From Planctomycetota bacterium (GTDB taxonomy: Bacteria > Planctomycetota > Phycisphaerae > Phycisphaerales > Phycisphaeraceae), in assembly GCA_024276075.1 (NCBI GenBank), contig JAJRXX010000016.1:1-64000 (forward strand): 64,000 bases of DNA, read 5' to 3'. The notes beneath the pieces are model-generated. The model saw nothing but the letters and a program-made list of their open reading frames with translations, searched no databases and was not told where the DNA came from. Below, in pieces: positions 35,200 to 43,783 of the stretch. The position numbers were made by a program, and so were the translations under genes. Each line of letters begins with the position of its first letter. Position 1 is the stretch's first letter.

Positions 35200-35697
35200 G
35201 TGGATAGTACTTATGTGATGCCGTTTTTGAACTCGGTCCAAAATGTTTTTGAGACCATGCTCCAGCTACCTGTTCAGGTAGGTGAGCCCGAACTTAAGCG
35301 CACCGGAGACCCCACGTACGACGTGTCGGGGATCATCGGCATGTCGGGCGATGTGGAGGGTAACGTTGTGCTGAGCTTCCCCACGTCGACCGCTGAGCGT
35401 GTGGTGAGTCTGTTTACCGGGGAAGAGATGTCGCGCACCCATACCGATTTTGCCGACGCGGTTGGTGAGTTGGTGAATATGGTCTCCGGCGGCGCCAAGG
35501 CACAATTTGTCGGCAAGAACGTCAGCATCAGTTGTCCGTCGGTGGTCATCGGCAGCGATCACGTGGTATTCGGTCGCAAGGACGTCGTGTGTGTCTCTAT
35601 GCAGTGTACGACGGATTGCGGCGATTTTAATTTAGAAGTGTCGTTTCGTAAGCAGAGCGGTGCCGCGGTGGAATCATCTGACACAGCGGCGGCTTGA
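35200..35697 (+). CDS. cheX: CheX-type CheY-P phosphatase
   Basis: 165 aa, GTG start with AGGAG 7 bases upstream. CheX dephosphorylates CheY. The catalytic motif ExxN is seen as Glu90-Asn93 in DAVGELVNMVSGGAK, and the surrounding VSGIIGMSGDVEGNVVLSFP fold pattern is of the CheC/CheX/FliY family, single-motif CheX branch. It lies between cheA and cheY, as expected for a signal terminator. The C-terminal 15 residues are variable. Confidence 0.9.
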   Translation: MDSTYVMPFLNSVQNVFETMLQLPVQVGEPELKRTGDPTYDVSGIIGMSGDVEGNVVLSFPTSTAERVVSLFTGEEMSRTHTDFADAVGELVNMVSGGAKAQFVGKNVSISCPSVVIGSDHVVFGRKDVVCVSMQCTTDCGDFNLEVSFRKQSGAAVESSDTAAA

Positions 35698-35732
35698 AAT
35701 ATAATCTGAAATGTTGGGTAAGGAGTAGCGGT

Positions 35733-36104
35733 ATGAAAATCTTATTGGTCGACGATTCGAAAACGATGCGGAATATCCAAAAAGGGATTCTTTCGCAGCT
35801 AGGCTACACGGAAATCGAAGAAGCCTGCGACGGTCTAGACGCACTGAGCAAAGTCGGTGCGTTTGCCCCCGACCTGTTGCTGGTGGATTGGAACATGCCA
35901 AACATGGACGGCCTGGAGTTTGTTAAGCAGTTTCGTGCCAAGGGTTCCAAGTCGCCAATCATCATGGTGACGACCGAAGCGGAAAAGGCACGTGTCGTCG
36001 AGGCGATCAAAGCGGGGGTCAACAACTACGTGGTCAAGCCATTTACACCCGATAGCCTCAGCGAGCGCATCAAAGAAACACTGGATCGCGCGTCGGCTGC
36101 GTAG
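35733..36104 (+). CDS. cheY: response regulator CheY
   Basis: 123-aa single receiver domain. ATG at 35733 follows AAGGAG by 7 bases. Acidic pair Asp7-Asp8, phosphorylated Asp52 (LLLVDWNMPNMDG), Thr80 in MVTT and Lys102 in VVKPF are all present. It is the output of the CheA kinase; the target, a motor, pilus apparatus or enzyme, is not in this window. Confidence 0.96.
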   Translation: MKILLVDDSKTMRNIQKGILSQLGYTEIEEACDGLDALSKVGAFAPDLLLVDWNMPNMDGLEFVKQFRAKGSKSPIIMVTTEAEKARVVEAIKAGVNNYVVKPFTPDSLSERIKETLDRASAA

Positions 36105-36157
36105 GCCATGTCTCTGCGTTGGGGGAGGCGTCGAGCTTTTTAGGATCGTATACAGCC

Positions 36158-37618
36158 ATGTCTACAGCTGTCGGCGAGGACTCGATCCGTGTCATTGTCT
36201 CCAAGGATCACATGGCAGCGGAGATGCTGATCCCGGGTGATTTTGCGCGCACTATGTTGACGGAGCAGGTCTGCCTGGGAGCGCTCCAGCAGTCGGGTGT
36301 TGAAATCAAAGAAAATGTAATCGAGACGGTCAAGCAGATGCTCGCGAACGTGCCCCCTGCGGGCGAGGAGTACCGCCAGGTCTTGGTTGCCGGGGTTCTT
36401 CCGCAGCACGGTAAAAACGGCAGCATCGAATGGCGGGTATCCGAGCCTGGCGAAACCGAAAAAACAGAAGGCGAAGATGCGGGAGACGACGAACAAGCGG
36501 TATCTCATTACGATCGCAGCGCCTATATCGTGGTCAAGGCCGGTGACATCATCGGCGTGGTCATTGAGCCGACCACCGGTGTCGACGGTCGGGATGTTTT
36601 AGGCGCAACCGTCGCCGCGATGGATGGAAAGCCGGTTGCACTCAAGCTCGATGACTCGGTGATGCGCAACGCTTCGGGCGAATTGGTCGCTCAGGCGAAC
36701 GGTATCTTGCACCGTGATTTGCCCAGTATTACGGTGCAGCAGGTGCTCGAGGTGACGGGGTATGTGGATTTTTCCACTGGCAATATCGACTTTACCGGTG
36801 ATGTGAATATTAGGGAAGGGATCCGAGACTGCTTTGTGGTCAACGCAACGGGCAACGTCGAGGTCAAGGGTCTGATCGAAGCAGCGACGATCGAATGCGG
36901 AGGCGACTTGATCGCGCACGGGGGGATGGCGGGCCGCGAACGAGGCTATGTGAATATCGGCCGCAATCTCACCGCCAAGTATCTAGACAATATCCAGGGT
37001 GAAATCGAAGGCGATTTGGAAATCCAGCGTGAGGCGATTAACTGTGATCTGATCGTTCACGGAGCAATCATCTCGCCGCGGGGGACTATTATCGGTGGCA
37101 AGGTCGGCGTGACCGGAGCGGTCGAGGTGACAGCGTTGGGAAGCGGCGCTGGCGTGGCGACGGAATTGGTTCTCGGTTCGGTGCCCAAGCTTGAGCCGTT
37201 CGCGACACAGTTAGAGAGCTTGGCGGAACAGTATGCTGCTAAACGAGACGAAGTGGAAGCCCAACAAAAATTGATGAAGAAAAACACTCGTATGATGTCT
37301 GCTGCGGATAAGGAACGGCAGACGGAGATGATGTTTGAGCATCAGAACTCGACATCCAGGCTGGCGAAAGCCACAGCAGCAGGCGAAGCACTGGCGGCGA
37401 AGATTAAGCAGGAGCGCACCGTCGATCTGACGGTCCAACGCAAGCTGTTCTCCGGGGCGGTGATTACGATCGGTATTCAGTCGTTTAAAATCTATAACGA
37501 CGTGAGTGGCCCAATAAAGATTTACCTTGCTGAAAATGGAGACGTGGTCTATCGCAAAGGGGATTCGGACCCAAGCCTGCTTGCGAAGATCGCTGAAGTC
37601 AAAGCCTCCGCCAAGTAG
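36158..37618 (+). CDS. FapA (DUF342) family protein
   Basis: 486 aa from the ATG at 36158; a TTG at 36119 is an alternative. Contains an N-terminal variable part (residues 1-130), a small conserved beta segment (YIVVKAGDIIGVVIEPTTGVDGRDVLG), a right-handed beta-helix region (VDFSTGNIDFTGDVNIREGIRDCFVVNATGNVEVKGLIEAA..IECGGDLI), and a coiled-coil near residues 345-425 before a closing beta part. Proteins of this DUF342/FapA type often occur near flagellar or chemotaxis genes; their function is poorly known. Its place between cheY and cheB, in the same direction, argues for a role in the chemosensory pathway, perhaps as a structural or polar scaffold. Confidence 0.88.
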   Translation: MSTAVGEDSIRVIVSKDHMAAEMLIPGDFARTMLTEQVCLGALQQSGVEIKENVIETVKQMLANVPPAGEEYRQVLVAGVLPQHGKNGSIEWRVSEPGETEKTEGEDAGDDEQAVSHYDRSAYIVVKAGDIIGVVIEPTTGVDGRDVLGATVAAMDGKPVALKLDDSVMRNASGELVAQANGILHRDLPSITVQQVLEVTGYVDFSTGNIDFTGDVNIREGIRDCFVVNATGNVEVKGLIEAATIECGGDLIAHGGMAGRERGYVNIGRNLTAKYLDNIQGEIEGDLEIQREAINCDLIVHGAIISPRGTIIGGKVGVTGAVEVTALGSGAGVATELVLGSVPKLEPFATQLESLAEQYAAKRDEVEAQQKLMKKNTRMMSAADKERQTEMMFEHQNSTSRLAKATAAGEALAAKIKQERTVDLTVQRKLFSGAVITIGIQSFKIYNDVSGPIKIYLAENGDVVYRKGDSDPSLLAKIAEVKASAK

Positions 37619-37642
37619 CGCGGTTGGCCAGGAGTATTTCGG

Positions 37643-38698
37643 ATGAAAGTTCTTGTCGTCGATGATTCCGCTTTCATGCGTCGCGCCGTGTCACAGATGC
37701 TCGCCAGCGATCCGCAAATCGAGGTGGTCGGCACGGCGAAGAACGGCAGGGAAGGGCTGGAGATGGCGAAGAAGCTCAGCCCCGACGTGATTACCCTCGA
37801 TATCGAGATGCCCGAAATGGACGGGCTGACGGCGTTGCGGCGGATTATGCAAGAGTGCCCGACACAGGTGTTGATGCTCAGTTCGCTGACCACGGAAGGC
37901 TCGCACGCGGCGTTGCAGGCGCTGAAGCTGGGGGCGGCCGACGTGTTGGCTAAAGACGTTTCGCAGGTATCGCTTTCAATTACCAATATTAAAGACGATC
38001 TGCTCACACGTGTGCGTGCGATCGGGGCTGCGGGTAAGCGTCGTCCGACTCGTCCGACGAGCGAGGGTTCATCCAGCGCTCAACCGCCAAAGTATCGGCC
38101 CGGTCAATTCGACGTGATCTGTATCGGCTCTAGCACCGGCGGGCCTCCCGTCCTTGAAAAGATACTCGCCGCCTTGCCCGATACGTTAACCACGCCCGTC
38201 GTCGTGGCGCAGCACATGCCGGAGGTGTTTACCAAGTCCATGAGCGAACGTTTGGGGGCAGAGTGTCAGCTACGTGTGGTTCACGCTGAAAACCACATGC
38301 CTATGGAGTCTCGCACCATCTACATCGCACCCGGTGGGCATCACATACATCTTAATAAAATGGGCCTGGCGCGTTGGGAACTGTTGGTAAACAAAGAGCC
38401 TTTCGAAGCGCTCTACAAGCCCAGCGTGGACGCGTTGTTTCATTCAGCGGCCAAGTACACCGGTTCACGCACGTTGGCGGTGGTACTGACGGGTATCGGC
38501 CACGACGGGCTGGAAGGTGGGCGGGCGCTGCACGCGCGTAACGGCGTGATCCTCGCGCAGAATGAAGAGACGTGCGTGGTATACGGCATGCCCAAAGCGG
38601 TTACGGAAAACGCCTTGATCGCCGCCAGCCTAAACCCCGATCAGATCGCTGTGTCACTGCAGTCTCTTGCAGCGGCTCCTGCTGCGCGGGCGGGCTAG
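37643..38698 (+). CDS. cheB: receptor methylesterase CheB
   Basis: 351 aa, receiver plus methylesterase. Receiver Asp53 (VITLDIEMPEMDG). The esterase domain has CIGSSTGGPPVLEKIL (catalytic Ser), VAQHMPEVFTKSMSERL (His) and LTGIGHDGLEGG (Asp). It removes methyl groups from receptors when phosphorylated by CheA. ATG follows AGGAG by 10 bases and lies 24 bases after fapA. The TAG stop is part of a CTAG that also borders a MITE-like element (38699-38796). Confidence 0.97.
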   Translation: MKVLVVDDSAFMRRAVSQMLASDPQIEVVGTAKNGREGLEMAKKLSPDVITLDIEMPEMDGLTALRRIMQECPTQVLMLSSLTTEGSHAALQALKLGAADVLAKDVSQVSLSITNIKDDLLTRVRAIGAAGKRRPTRPTSEGSSSAQPPKYRPGQFDVICIGSSTGGPPVLEKILAALPDTLTTPVVVAQHMPEVFTKSMSERLGAECQLRVVHAENHMPMESRTIYIAPGGHHIHLNKMGLARWELLVNKEPFEALYKPSVDALFHSAAKYTGSRTLAVVLTGIGHDGLEGGRALHARNGVILAQNEETCVVYGMPKAVTENALIAASLNPDQIAVSLQSLAAAPAARAG

Positions 38699-38796
38699 AG
38701 TGTTATCAATTCACAGGTAGCGTCCACAACGAGCCGCGACCGTTAAGAAGCGGGTGGGTTTATCATCGCAAACGATATGCCTGAAGTGAAAAGACT
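38699..38796. repeat. MITE-like element, family A copy 3
   Basis: 98 bp. Terminal repeats AGTGTTATCA (38699-38708) and TGAAAAGACT (38787-38796) match at 8 of 10 bases. Both flanks are CTAG: 38695-38698, containing the cheB stop, and 38797-38800. The inside has the common core in plus orientation, AACGAGCCGCGACCGTTAAG. Directly followed by the family E element. Confidence 0.88.
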
Positions 38797-38800
38797 CTAG

Positions 38801-38928
38801 AACCTGTTTCAAACCCCCTCTCCCCTTGAGGGGAGAGGTTGGGTGAGGGGTGAAAGCTCCGCAAATCATGGGTACACAACCCTCCCCCTACCCCCTCCCT
38901 GACAGGGAGGGGAGTTATGAAACCAGTT
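38801..38928. repeat. MITE-like element, family E copy 1
   Basis: 128 bp between CTAG 38797-38800 and CTAG 38929-38932. Terminal repeats AACCTGTTTCA and TGAAACCAGTT match at 9 of 11 bases. The inside is alternating pyrimidine and purine blocks (CCCCCTCTCCCC, GGGTGAGGGG, CCCTCCCTGACAGGGAGGG) able to form stems. The right CTAG gives the TAG stop of the minus-strand AsmA-like gene. Nearly identical to copy 2 at 41106-41231. Confidence 0.88.
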
Positions 38929-39774
38929 CTAGTTCTTCTTCTCTTCTTTTTGGGGGCCTATCTGAAACCCTTTGAGGACGTTTTCTAGCCCTTGGCCTAG
39001 TTCTTCCGCAGCCTGTTCGATGGCTTCGCCGACTTCTTCCGCTTGTTTGCCCAGTTTGTTTAGGTTTTGCAAGCCTGAGTCGACGCCTTGGGTGATCGTG
39101 TTTGGGAGTAGGTCCCCTGCTTTCTTGGTGACGGCAGAGAGCAAGGCTTCGACCAGCGTCCCGCTTAGCTGCGCGACCAGCGATCCGGTTCCTGTATTAG
39201 AGCCGACGTCTTTCAAGTGGATCTCTGGGACGTCGATTGTAATACTCGAAAGCTCGCCGCCCAGCGGGATCACCTCTGCGTGCACCGTGATATCGCGGAT
39301 CAACAGATCATGGATGATGATTGTCTTACCGCTTTCCTGTGAGTCGTCTTGGGGGGGTTCGGATGGCTGCTGCTGGGGTTCCTTGGCGCTCAGGTTTTCC
39401 AGGATAACGTTGTAGTTGCCTTTCCCGTTATTTTTCTCCAGCGTGAGTTCGATGCCGGTTAGCGTCAGGTTGGGGATGACGACTTCATCTTGCGTGAGCG
39501 ATCGTAGCGAAATGGATACCTCTCCATCCGCCAGCTTTAGAAACGAGGCGCTCCTAAACCCTTCCGGGTTAGCGATGTTCAGGCCCTGCATGGCGAACCG
39601 TCCGGAGAAGACCCCGACGTCTGCCTCGTCGAGTTGGGTCGTTACACCCAGCGCGGTTGTAGCCCCGATCTCGATCCCTACCTTGGTGATCCAATCGATA
39701 CAGATCAGCCCGATGACGATCACCACCGCCACCGCAGCGACGGCAATCAAGAGTATTTTTTTGAGTTTCTTCAT
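38929..39774 (-). CDS. AsmA-like membrane-anchored protein
   Basis: 281 aa from the ATG at 39774. A single N-terminal anchor (MKKLKKILLIAVAAVAVVIVIGLICI) is followed by GVTTQLDEADVGVFSGRFAMQGLNIANPEGF, the short beta segment typical of AsmA/TamB-like proteins, then more amphipathic beta strands and an acidic, Gln/Pro-rich insert (about 155-175). The C-terminal 60 residues are helical (LGKQAEEVGEAIEQAAEELGQGLENVLKGF). It probably sits in the periplasm, anchored to the inner membrane. Function unknown; outer-membrane lipid homeostasis is a family-based guess. Its TAG stop is within the CTAG at the edge of the family E element. Confidence 0.78.
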   Translation of the reverse strand: MKKLKKILLIAVAAVAVVIVIGLICIDWITKVGIEIGATTALGVTTQLDEADVGVFSGRFAMQGLNIANPEGFRSASFLKLADGEVSISLRSLTQDEVVIPNLTLTGIELTLEKNNGKGNYNVILENLSAKEPQQQPSEPPQDDSQESGKTIIIHDLLIRDITVHAEVIPLGGELSSITIDVPEIHLKDVGSNTGTGSLVAQLSGTLVEALLSAVTKKAGDLLPNTITQGVDSGLQNLNKLGKQAEEVGEAIEQAAEELGQGLENVLKGFQIGPQKEEKKN

Positions 39775-39806
39775 TATTGGATTCACCGTGAGTAACGGGC
39801 ACTTGT

Positions 39807-39827
39807 GTAGGGTCCGCTGTGCGGACC
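39807..39827. repeat. GGTCCGC-GCGGACC palindrome (family D)
   Basis: GTAGGGTCCGCTGTGCGGAC, then one more C, in the gap between the AsmA-like gene and ribD, upstream of both. Confidence 0.7.
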
Positions 39828-39927
39828 ATTTCGGTTTAGTCCTTAATGCGGTGCCTCGTTCGCCAGCATCGCATGGACACGATAGTTGATCTACGATCAA
39901 GGGATAAGAAGATAGCCGGTGCCACCC

Positions 39928-41082
39928 ATGAATACGACTGATTATATGCGGCGAGCGTTGCGGCTGGCCTCGCGGGGACTGGGCTGGGTCGAGCCGAACC
40001 CGATGGTGGGTGCGGTGATTGTCCGGGACAGCCGGATCATAGCCCAAGGCTATCACCGCCGATTCGGTGGCCCACACGCCGAGATCGATGCACTGGATCG
40101 CTGTCGAGCTTCGGGCGTGGACCCGGCAGGGTGTGAGCTATATGTGACGCTTGAGCCGTGTTGCCACCAGGGCAAGACGCCGCCTTGTGTCGACGCCGTG
40201 ATCGAGGCGGGCGTCTCTCGCGTGATCGTCGGCATGGAGGACCCGAACCCAGCCGTTTCCGGGAAGGGCATTCGTCGGCTCCAAGACGCGGGGATCGACG
40301 TCGAAGTGGGTGTGTGTCAGCACGAGGCACGTCAGCTCAACGAAGCCTATATCAAGCGGGTGACGACAGGTCTGCCCTGGGTGATCGCAAAGTGGGCGCA
40401 GACACTCGACGGGCGTATCGCCACGCGCACCGGCGACAGCAAATGGATCAGCAACGAGCGTAGCCGACATGTAGCCCACAAGCTCAGGGCACGGGTGGAC
40501 GCGGTCGTCGTGGGGGTTGGCACAGTCGTGGCGGACGACCCCCAACTCACAGCACGTGGCGTGAAAACCCGACGCACAGCCCGCAAGATCGTGGTCGATC
40601 CTCAACTCAGGCTACCAACCCACGCTCGATTACTCGCTGGCAGCGGCAAAGGGCGTGCGCCTATTGGCGTGACCATCGCTGTCGGTGAGCGGGTCTTGGC
40701 CGATCGACCAGCCAAGCTGGTGGAACTAGAGGATCGCGGCGTTGAGTTCGTAGGTTTGCCGCCCGTTCAGGCCGACCCGTCGCGGTTGAAGCTCAAACCT
40801 TTGATGACTCACCTCGCCACGGTGCACAGCATGACCAATGTCCTGGTCGAGGGTGGGAGTAAGTTAACCGGGTCGCTGTTTCAAGAGGGGCTTGTCGATC
40901 AGGTATTGGCGTTTGTAGCACCCCGGGTACTTGGTGACGAAGCCGCAATTCCCGTCGCGCAGGGCGCAGCATGTAACTCGATTAGCCAAGCGATGCAGCT
41001 TTCCCTACACAGCATGAAGCGGATCGGGGAAGACGTGCTACTGGATTACCGCGTTGGTGCGGGTACCATAGCACCTGCGTAG
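39928..41082 (+). CDS. ribD: bifunctional riboflavin biosynthesis deaminase/reductase RibD
   Basis: 384 aa. The N-terminal deaminase has the zinc site PHAEIDAL and EPCCHQGKTPPC; the C-terminal reductase (WVIAKWAQTLDGRIATRTGDSKWIS, VVVGVGTVVADDPQLTAR, VLVEGGSKLTGSLFQEGLVD) uses NADPH. Together they convert the GTP-derived pyrimidine intermediate to the ribitylamino-uracil phosphate. ATG 39928 gives a family-like start; a GTG three codons earlier is possible. No other rib gene is adjacent. The TAG stop is built into the palindrome TAGGGTCCGCTATGCGGACC. Confidence 0.96.
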   Translation: MNTTDYMRRALRLASRGLGWVEPNPMVGAVIVRDSRIIAQGYHRRFGGPHAEIDALDRCRASGVDPAGCELYVTLEPCCHQGKTPPCVDAVIEAGVSRVIVGMEDPNPAVSGKGIRRLQDAGIDVEVGVCQHEARQLNEAYIKRVTTGLPWVIAKWAQTLDGRIATRTGDSKWISNERSRHVAHKLRARVDAVVVGVGTVVADDPQLTARGVKTRRTARKIVVDPQLRLPTHARLLAGSGKGRAPIGVTIAVGERVLADRPAKLVELEDRGVEFVGLPPVQADPSRLKLKPLMTHLATVHSMTNVLVEGGSKLTGSLFQEGLVDQVLAFVAPRVLGDEAAIPVAQGAACNSISQAMQLSLHSMKRIGEDVLLDYRVGAGTIAPA

Positions 41083-41099
41083 GGTCCGCTATGCGGACC
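41079..41099. repeat. GGTCCGC-GCGGACC palindrome (family D) overlapping the ribD stop
   Basis: 21-bp unit whose second to fourth bases, TAG (41080-41082), are the stop codon of ribD. The other units of the family lie 8 or more bases outside genes. Confidence 0.75.
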
Positions 41100-41105
41100 G
41101 TTTCA

Positions 41106-41231
41106 GCTGTTTCAAAACCCCTCTCCCCTCCAGGGGAGAAGTTGGGTGAGGGGTGAAAGCCCCGCAAATCATGGACACACGACCCTCCCCCTACCCCCTC
41201 CCTGACAGGGAGGGGAGTTATGAAACCAGTT
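41106..41231. repeat. MITE-like element, family E copy 2
   Basis: Near-identical to copy 1 (38801-38928) over its whole length: AGCTGTTTCAAAACCCCTCTCCCC at the left, CCCTCCCTGACAGGGAGGGG and TGAAACCAGTT at the right. The right flank is CTAG (41232-41235), whose complement supplies the TAG stop of the nfeD-like gene. The left flank no longer reads CTAG. Confidence 0.82.
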
Positions 41232-42959
41232 CTAGCCACTCTTGGAAGAATCGGTTTCGACCACGATCCGGTTGCCTTGGACTTCCAAGACTTGTATCGG
41301 GCTGTCGGGTTCGATCCATTCGCCTTGGGTGATGACGTCGATGATTTGGCCGTCGATTTCGGCCCGTCCGGTAGGCCGTAGCTCGGTGATAGCCCGGCCC
41401 TTTGCGCCCGGTTGGATGCGCCCTTGCCCGACGGCTTCGTCGCCGCTGACGTGCGCGGTGCTCCTATCGGCTGTGGCGATGCCCGTGGCGAATTGCGGCG
41501 GCGTGCTTTTCAGGATCAGGCGGTTGAGTACCGGGAGGCTGCCGAAGTGTTTGGTGATGTAATAGAACGCCACACCGCTGGCGATAATGCCCATCAGCGC
41601 GGAGATCACTGACTCCTGTAGCCGCCGTGCCATTTCCGGTGCGGGCATCGGGAATAGCCCTTGCCCCGTCGATGGGACGATCATCAAGACCAAGCCGACA
41701 AACATACACACGATCCCCCCGATACCCGCCACCCCAAAGCCCGGTATCACGAAAAACTCGACCAGCAGCAACAGCAAGCCAACGAAGAACAGTAGAACGT
41801 GCCAGACCTGCGCCAAGCCGATCAAAAACGGCGCCACCAGCAGCAACGCCAACGCGGTCAGCGCCAACATCCCGCCCGCCCCGACGCCGGGAGCCTGCAA
41901 TTCGATGTATGTCCCCACAAACAGGACGACCATGAGCAGCGCCCGTATGGCCGGCAGTGTGAGCCAATAGGCGATCAGTGCGACCGTGTTCGGTGAGATG
42001 GTCCGGATCGTGGCGGCGCCGAGGTATTGCTGTAGTTCCGTGTCGTTGCGCACGATGGCACTTGCCAAGCCCGCGTCGAGTGCACGCTGTTGGTTGAGTG
42101 TTAGCAGGGTCTTGCCGTCGTGTATTTTTTTAGTCAGCTTCCATTGGCCACGGTCGGTGTCGGCCACGGAGACGGTGGCGGCACCCACGTCGTCCTTGGC
42201 GGTGGCGGCGGGTTGGCTGGCGGCGGGGGGGTTGGCAGTCCCCTCGACTTCTTCAGCGGTTTTGCCTTGGACCATGACCGCGTAGTCGGCTTGGTTAACC
42301 AATCGTCGCTGCCCGGTCTGTGTGTGTTCGACCTGATACAGCTCGACGCCCAGCACGCACATAGCATGGAAGAGCGAGTAGTCGTAGTCGTTGCTGCGGG
42401 CTGAATCACGGAACTCCTCAAGAATCGGCGACAAGGCTTTGGCGCGTTCGGTGGGTGACAGGTTCATGCCCGGCACGATCGGTGCGCAGTCGCCGGTCGC
42501 GGACACAGGTGACATGACGATCTGGTTGCAGGCACTGGCGATCAGGATGCCCGCTGAATAGGCCTGCGGGTTGATCCACGCGACGGTCGGCACGGTCATG
42601 CTCTTGATGTATTTGCTGATTTTCAGGGCGCTATCGACTGTGCCGCCGGGGGTGTCGAGTTCGATGACGATCAGCGAAGCCCCGCCTTGCACCGCTTGGT
42701 TTACGCGGTCTCGCAGGCTCTCAAGCGTGTAGCCGTAGATCATGCCCTCGACCTTGAGTATCGCGACATTTGCCCCTGTGGGCAGGGTGGAAATCGGGTT
42801 TACACCCGTCGGGCTGGTTATGGCCGGCAGGGGGCTTTGAGCGGCGTCCCCAGCCACACCAGGCAGAGAGGCGTCGAGAGCCGTGGCCTGGATCAGCAAG
42901 GTCATAGCCAGCAGTAAGACGAGCCAAGGACGTCGTATGAGATCATGCATGGTTGCCAT
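41232..42959 (-). CDS. NfeD-type membrane protein with ClpP-class serine protease domain
   Basis: About 575 aa from the ATG at 42959. Signal or anchor segment (MATMHDLIRRPWLVLLLAMTLLIQATALDA), then a ClpP-like protease domain: VAILKVEGMIYGYTLESL, IVIELDTPGGTVDSALKI, and INPQAYSAGILIASACNQIVM with the likely nucleophile Ser in YSAG. Four or so membrane segments follow (about 380-520), and an NfeD OB-fold domain ends the chain (GQGRIQPGAKGRAITELRPTGRAEIDGQIIDV). The family is thought to pair with stomatin-like proteins and cleave membrane proteins. An Ala/Pro-rich insertion lies near residues 250-275. Convergent with ribD, divergent from the FHA gene. Confidence 0.88.
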   Translation of the reverse strand: MATMHDLIRRPWLVLLLAMTLLIQATALDASLPGVAGDAAQSPLPAITSPTGVNPISTLPTGANVAILKVEGMIYGYTLESLRDRVNQAVQGGASLIVIELDTPGGTVDSALKISKYIKSMTVPTVAWINPQAYSAGILIASACNQIVMSPVSATGDCAPIVPGMNLSPTERAKALSPILEEFRDSARSNDYDYSLFHAMCVLGVELYQVEHTQTGQRRLVNQADYAVMVQGKTAEEVEGTANPPAASQPAATAKDDVGAATVSVADTDRGQWKLTKKIHDGKTLLTLNQQRALDAGLASAIVRNDTELQQYLGAATIRTISPNTVALIAYWLTLPAIRALLMVVLFVGTYIELQAPGVGAGGMLALTALALLLVAPFLIGLAQVWHVLLFFVGLLLLLVEFFVIPGFGVAGIGGIVCMFVGLVLMIVPSTGQGLFPMPAPEMARRLQESVISALMGIIASGVAFYYITKHFGSLPVLNRLILKSTPPQFATGIATADRSTAHVSGDEAVGQGRIQPGAKGRAITELRPTGRAEIDGQIIDVITQGEWIEPDSPIQVLEVQGNRIVVETDSSKSG

Positions 42960-43172
42960 TCTATTATATTGAAGCGGTATGATGGGGCTCTGCTGGGGGC
43001 TGGTAGGGCGGGTTATTGAAGCTAGGTAATCTGTTTGTCTTGGCCAGCCGGCGGGTGAGGGCAGAATGAGAAAAAGGGTTGAATTCTTTCGAGGCAGTGG
43101 TATTAGAGAAGTAGGGCCAACCACGGTGGACGCGTTGGAGAGATGAGCTGGAGGCGAAAAGGGAGTAGAGAG

Positions 43173-43751
43173 ATGCTGAACCTAATCGTGACAAATGGGG
43201 CTGACCGTGGCCAAAATTTCGAATTGGGTGAATCCAGCATTCACATCGTCGGGCGGCTGGGCGGGGCGGTGTCACTATTGGATCGGGCGGTGTCCCGCAT
43301 CCACGCCGAGTTGCGGCACAAAGACGGCCAGTGGTACATCAGTGATATGGGATCGATCAACGGCACGATTGTGAACGGGCAGCAGATCATCGATCCGACA
43401 CCGCTCAACAGCGGTGACCAGATCAGGATCGGCAAAACGATATTTATTGCGGATATTGTCGGTGCAAACGGTAAGAGTAGTGGTCGGCCTGCGGTGCCCT
43501 CTCGGCTGCGTCGACCGATCAGCGCCGCCCCCAGCGAGCCTCAATTACTCACCGATATTAGCGATGACCAGAACACACAGACGCAAGCACTATCGTCTGC
43601 CCACGAGCAGATCAAGCCAAACGTGAAAGCACCGGGTATCTTCGCTCGTGCTGCCAATATACTCACGCGGTCGATCCTGGTATTTAGCTGGTCGGTCGTG
43701 GCGATGTCGACGATGATCACGCTGATGTTCCTCGCGGATACCTATAAGTAA
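43173..43751 (+). CDS. FHA-domain protein with C-terminal membrane helix
   Basis: 192 aa from the ATG at 43173, preceded by GGAG about 7 bases away. FHA domain residues 1-100, with phosphothreonine-binding pattern IVGRLGG...DRAVSRIHAEL and GSINGTIVNG. A Ser/Gln/Ala-rich linker leads to one C-terminal membrane helix (ILVFSWSVVAMSTMITLMFLA), so it is a tail-anchored cytoplasmic reader of phosphoproteins. No Ser/Thr kinase is adjacent. Divergent from the nfeD-like gene. Confidence 0.9.
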   Translation: MLNLIVTNGADRGQNFELGESSIHIVGRLGGAVSLLDRAVSRIHAELRHKDGQWYISDMGSINGTIVNGQQIIDPTPLNSGDQIRIGKTIFIADIVGANGKSSGRPAVPSRLRRPISAAPSEPQLLTDISDDQNTQTQALSSAHEQIKPNVKAPGIFARAANILTRSILVFSWSVVAMSTMITLMFLADTYK

Positions 43752-43783
43752 TACCGCAGATGGCCGTGGGCGGTGACGGTCCG

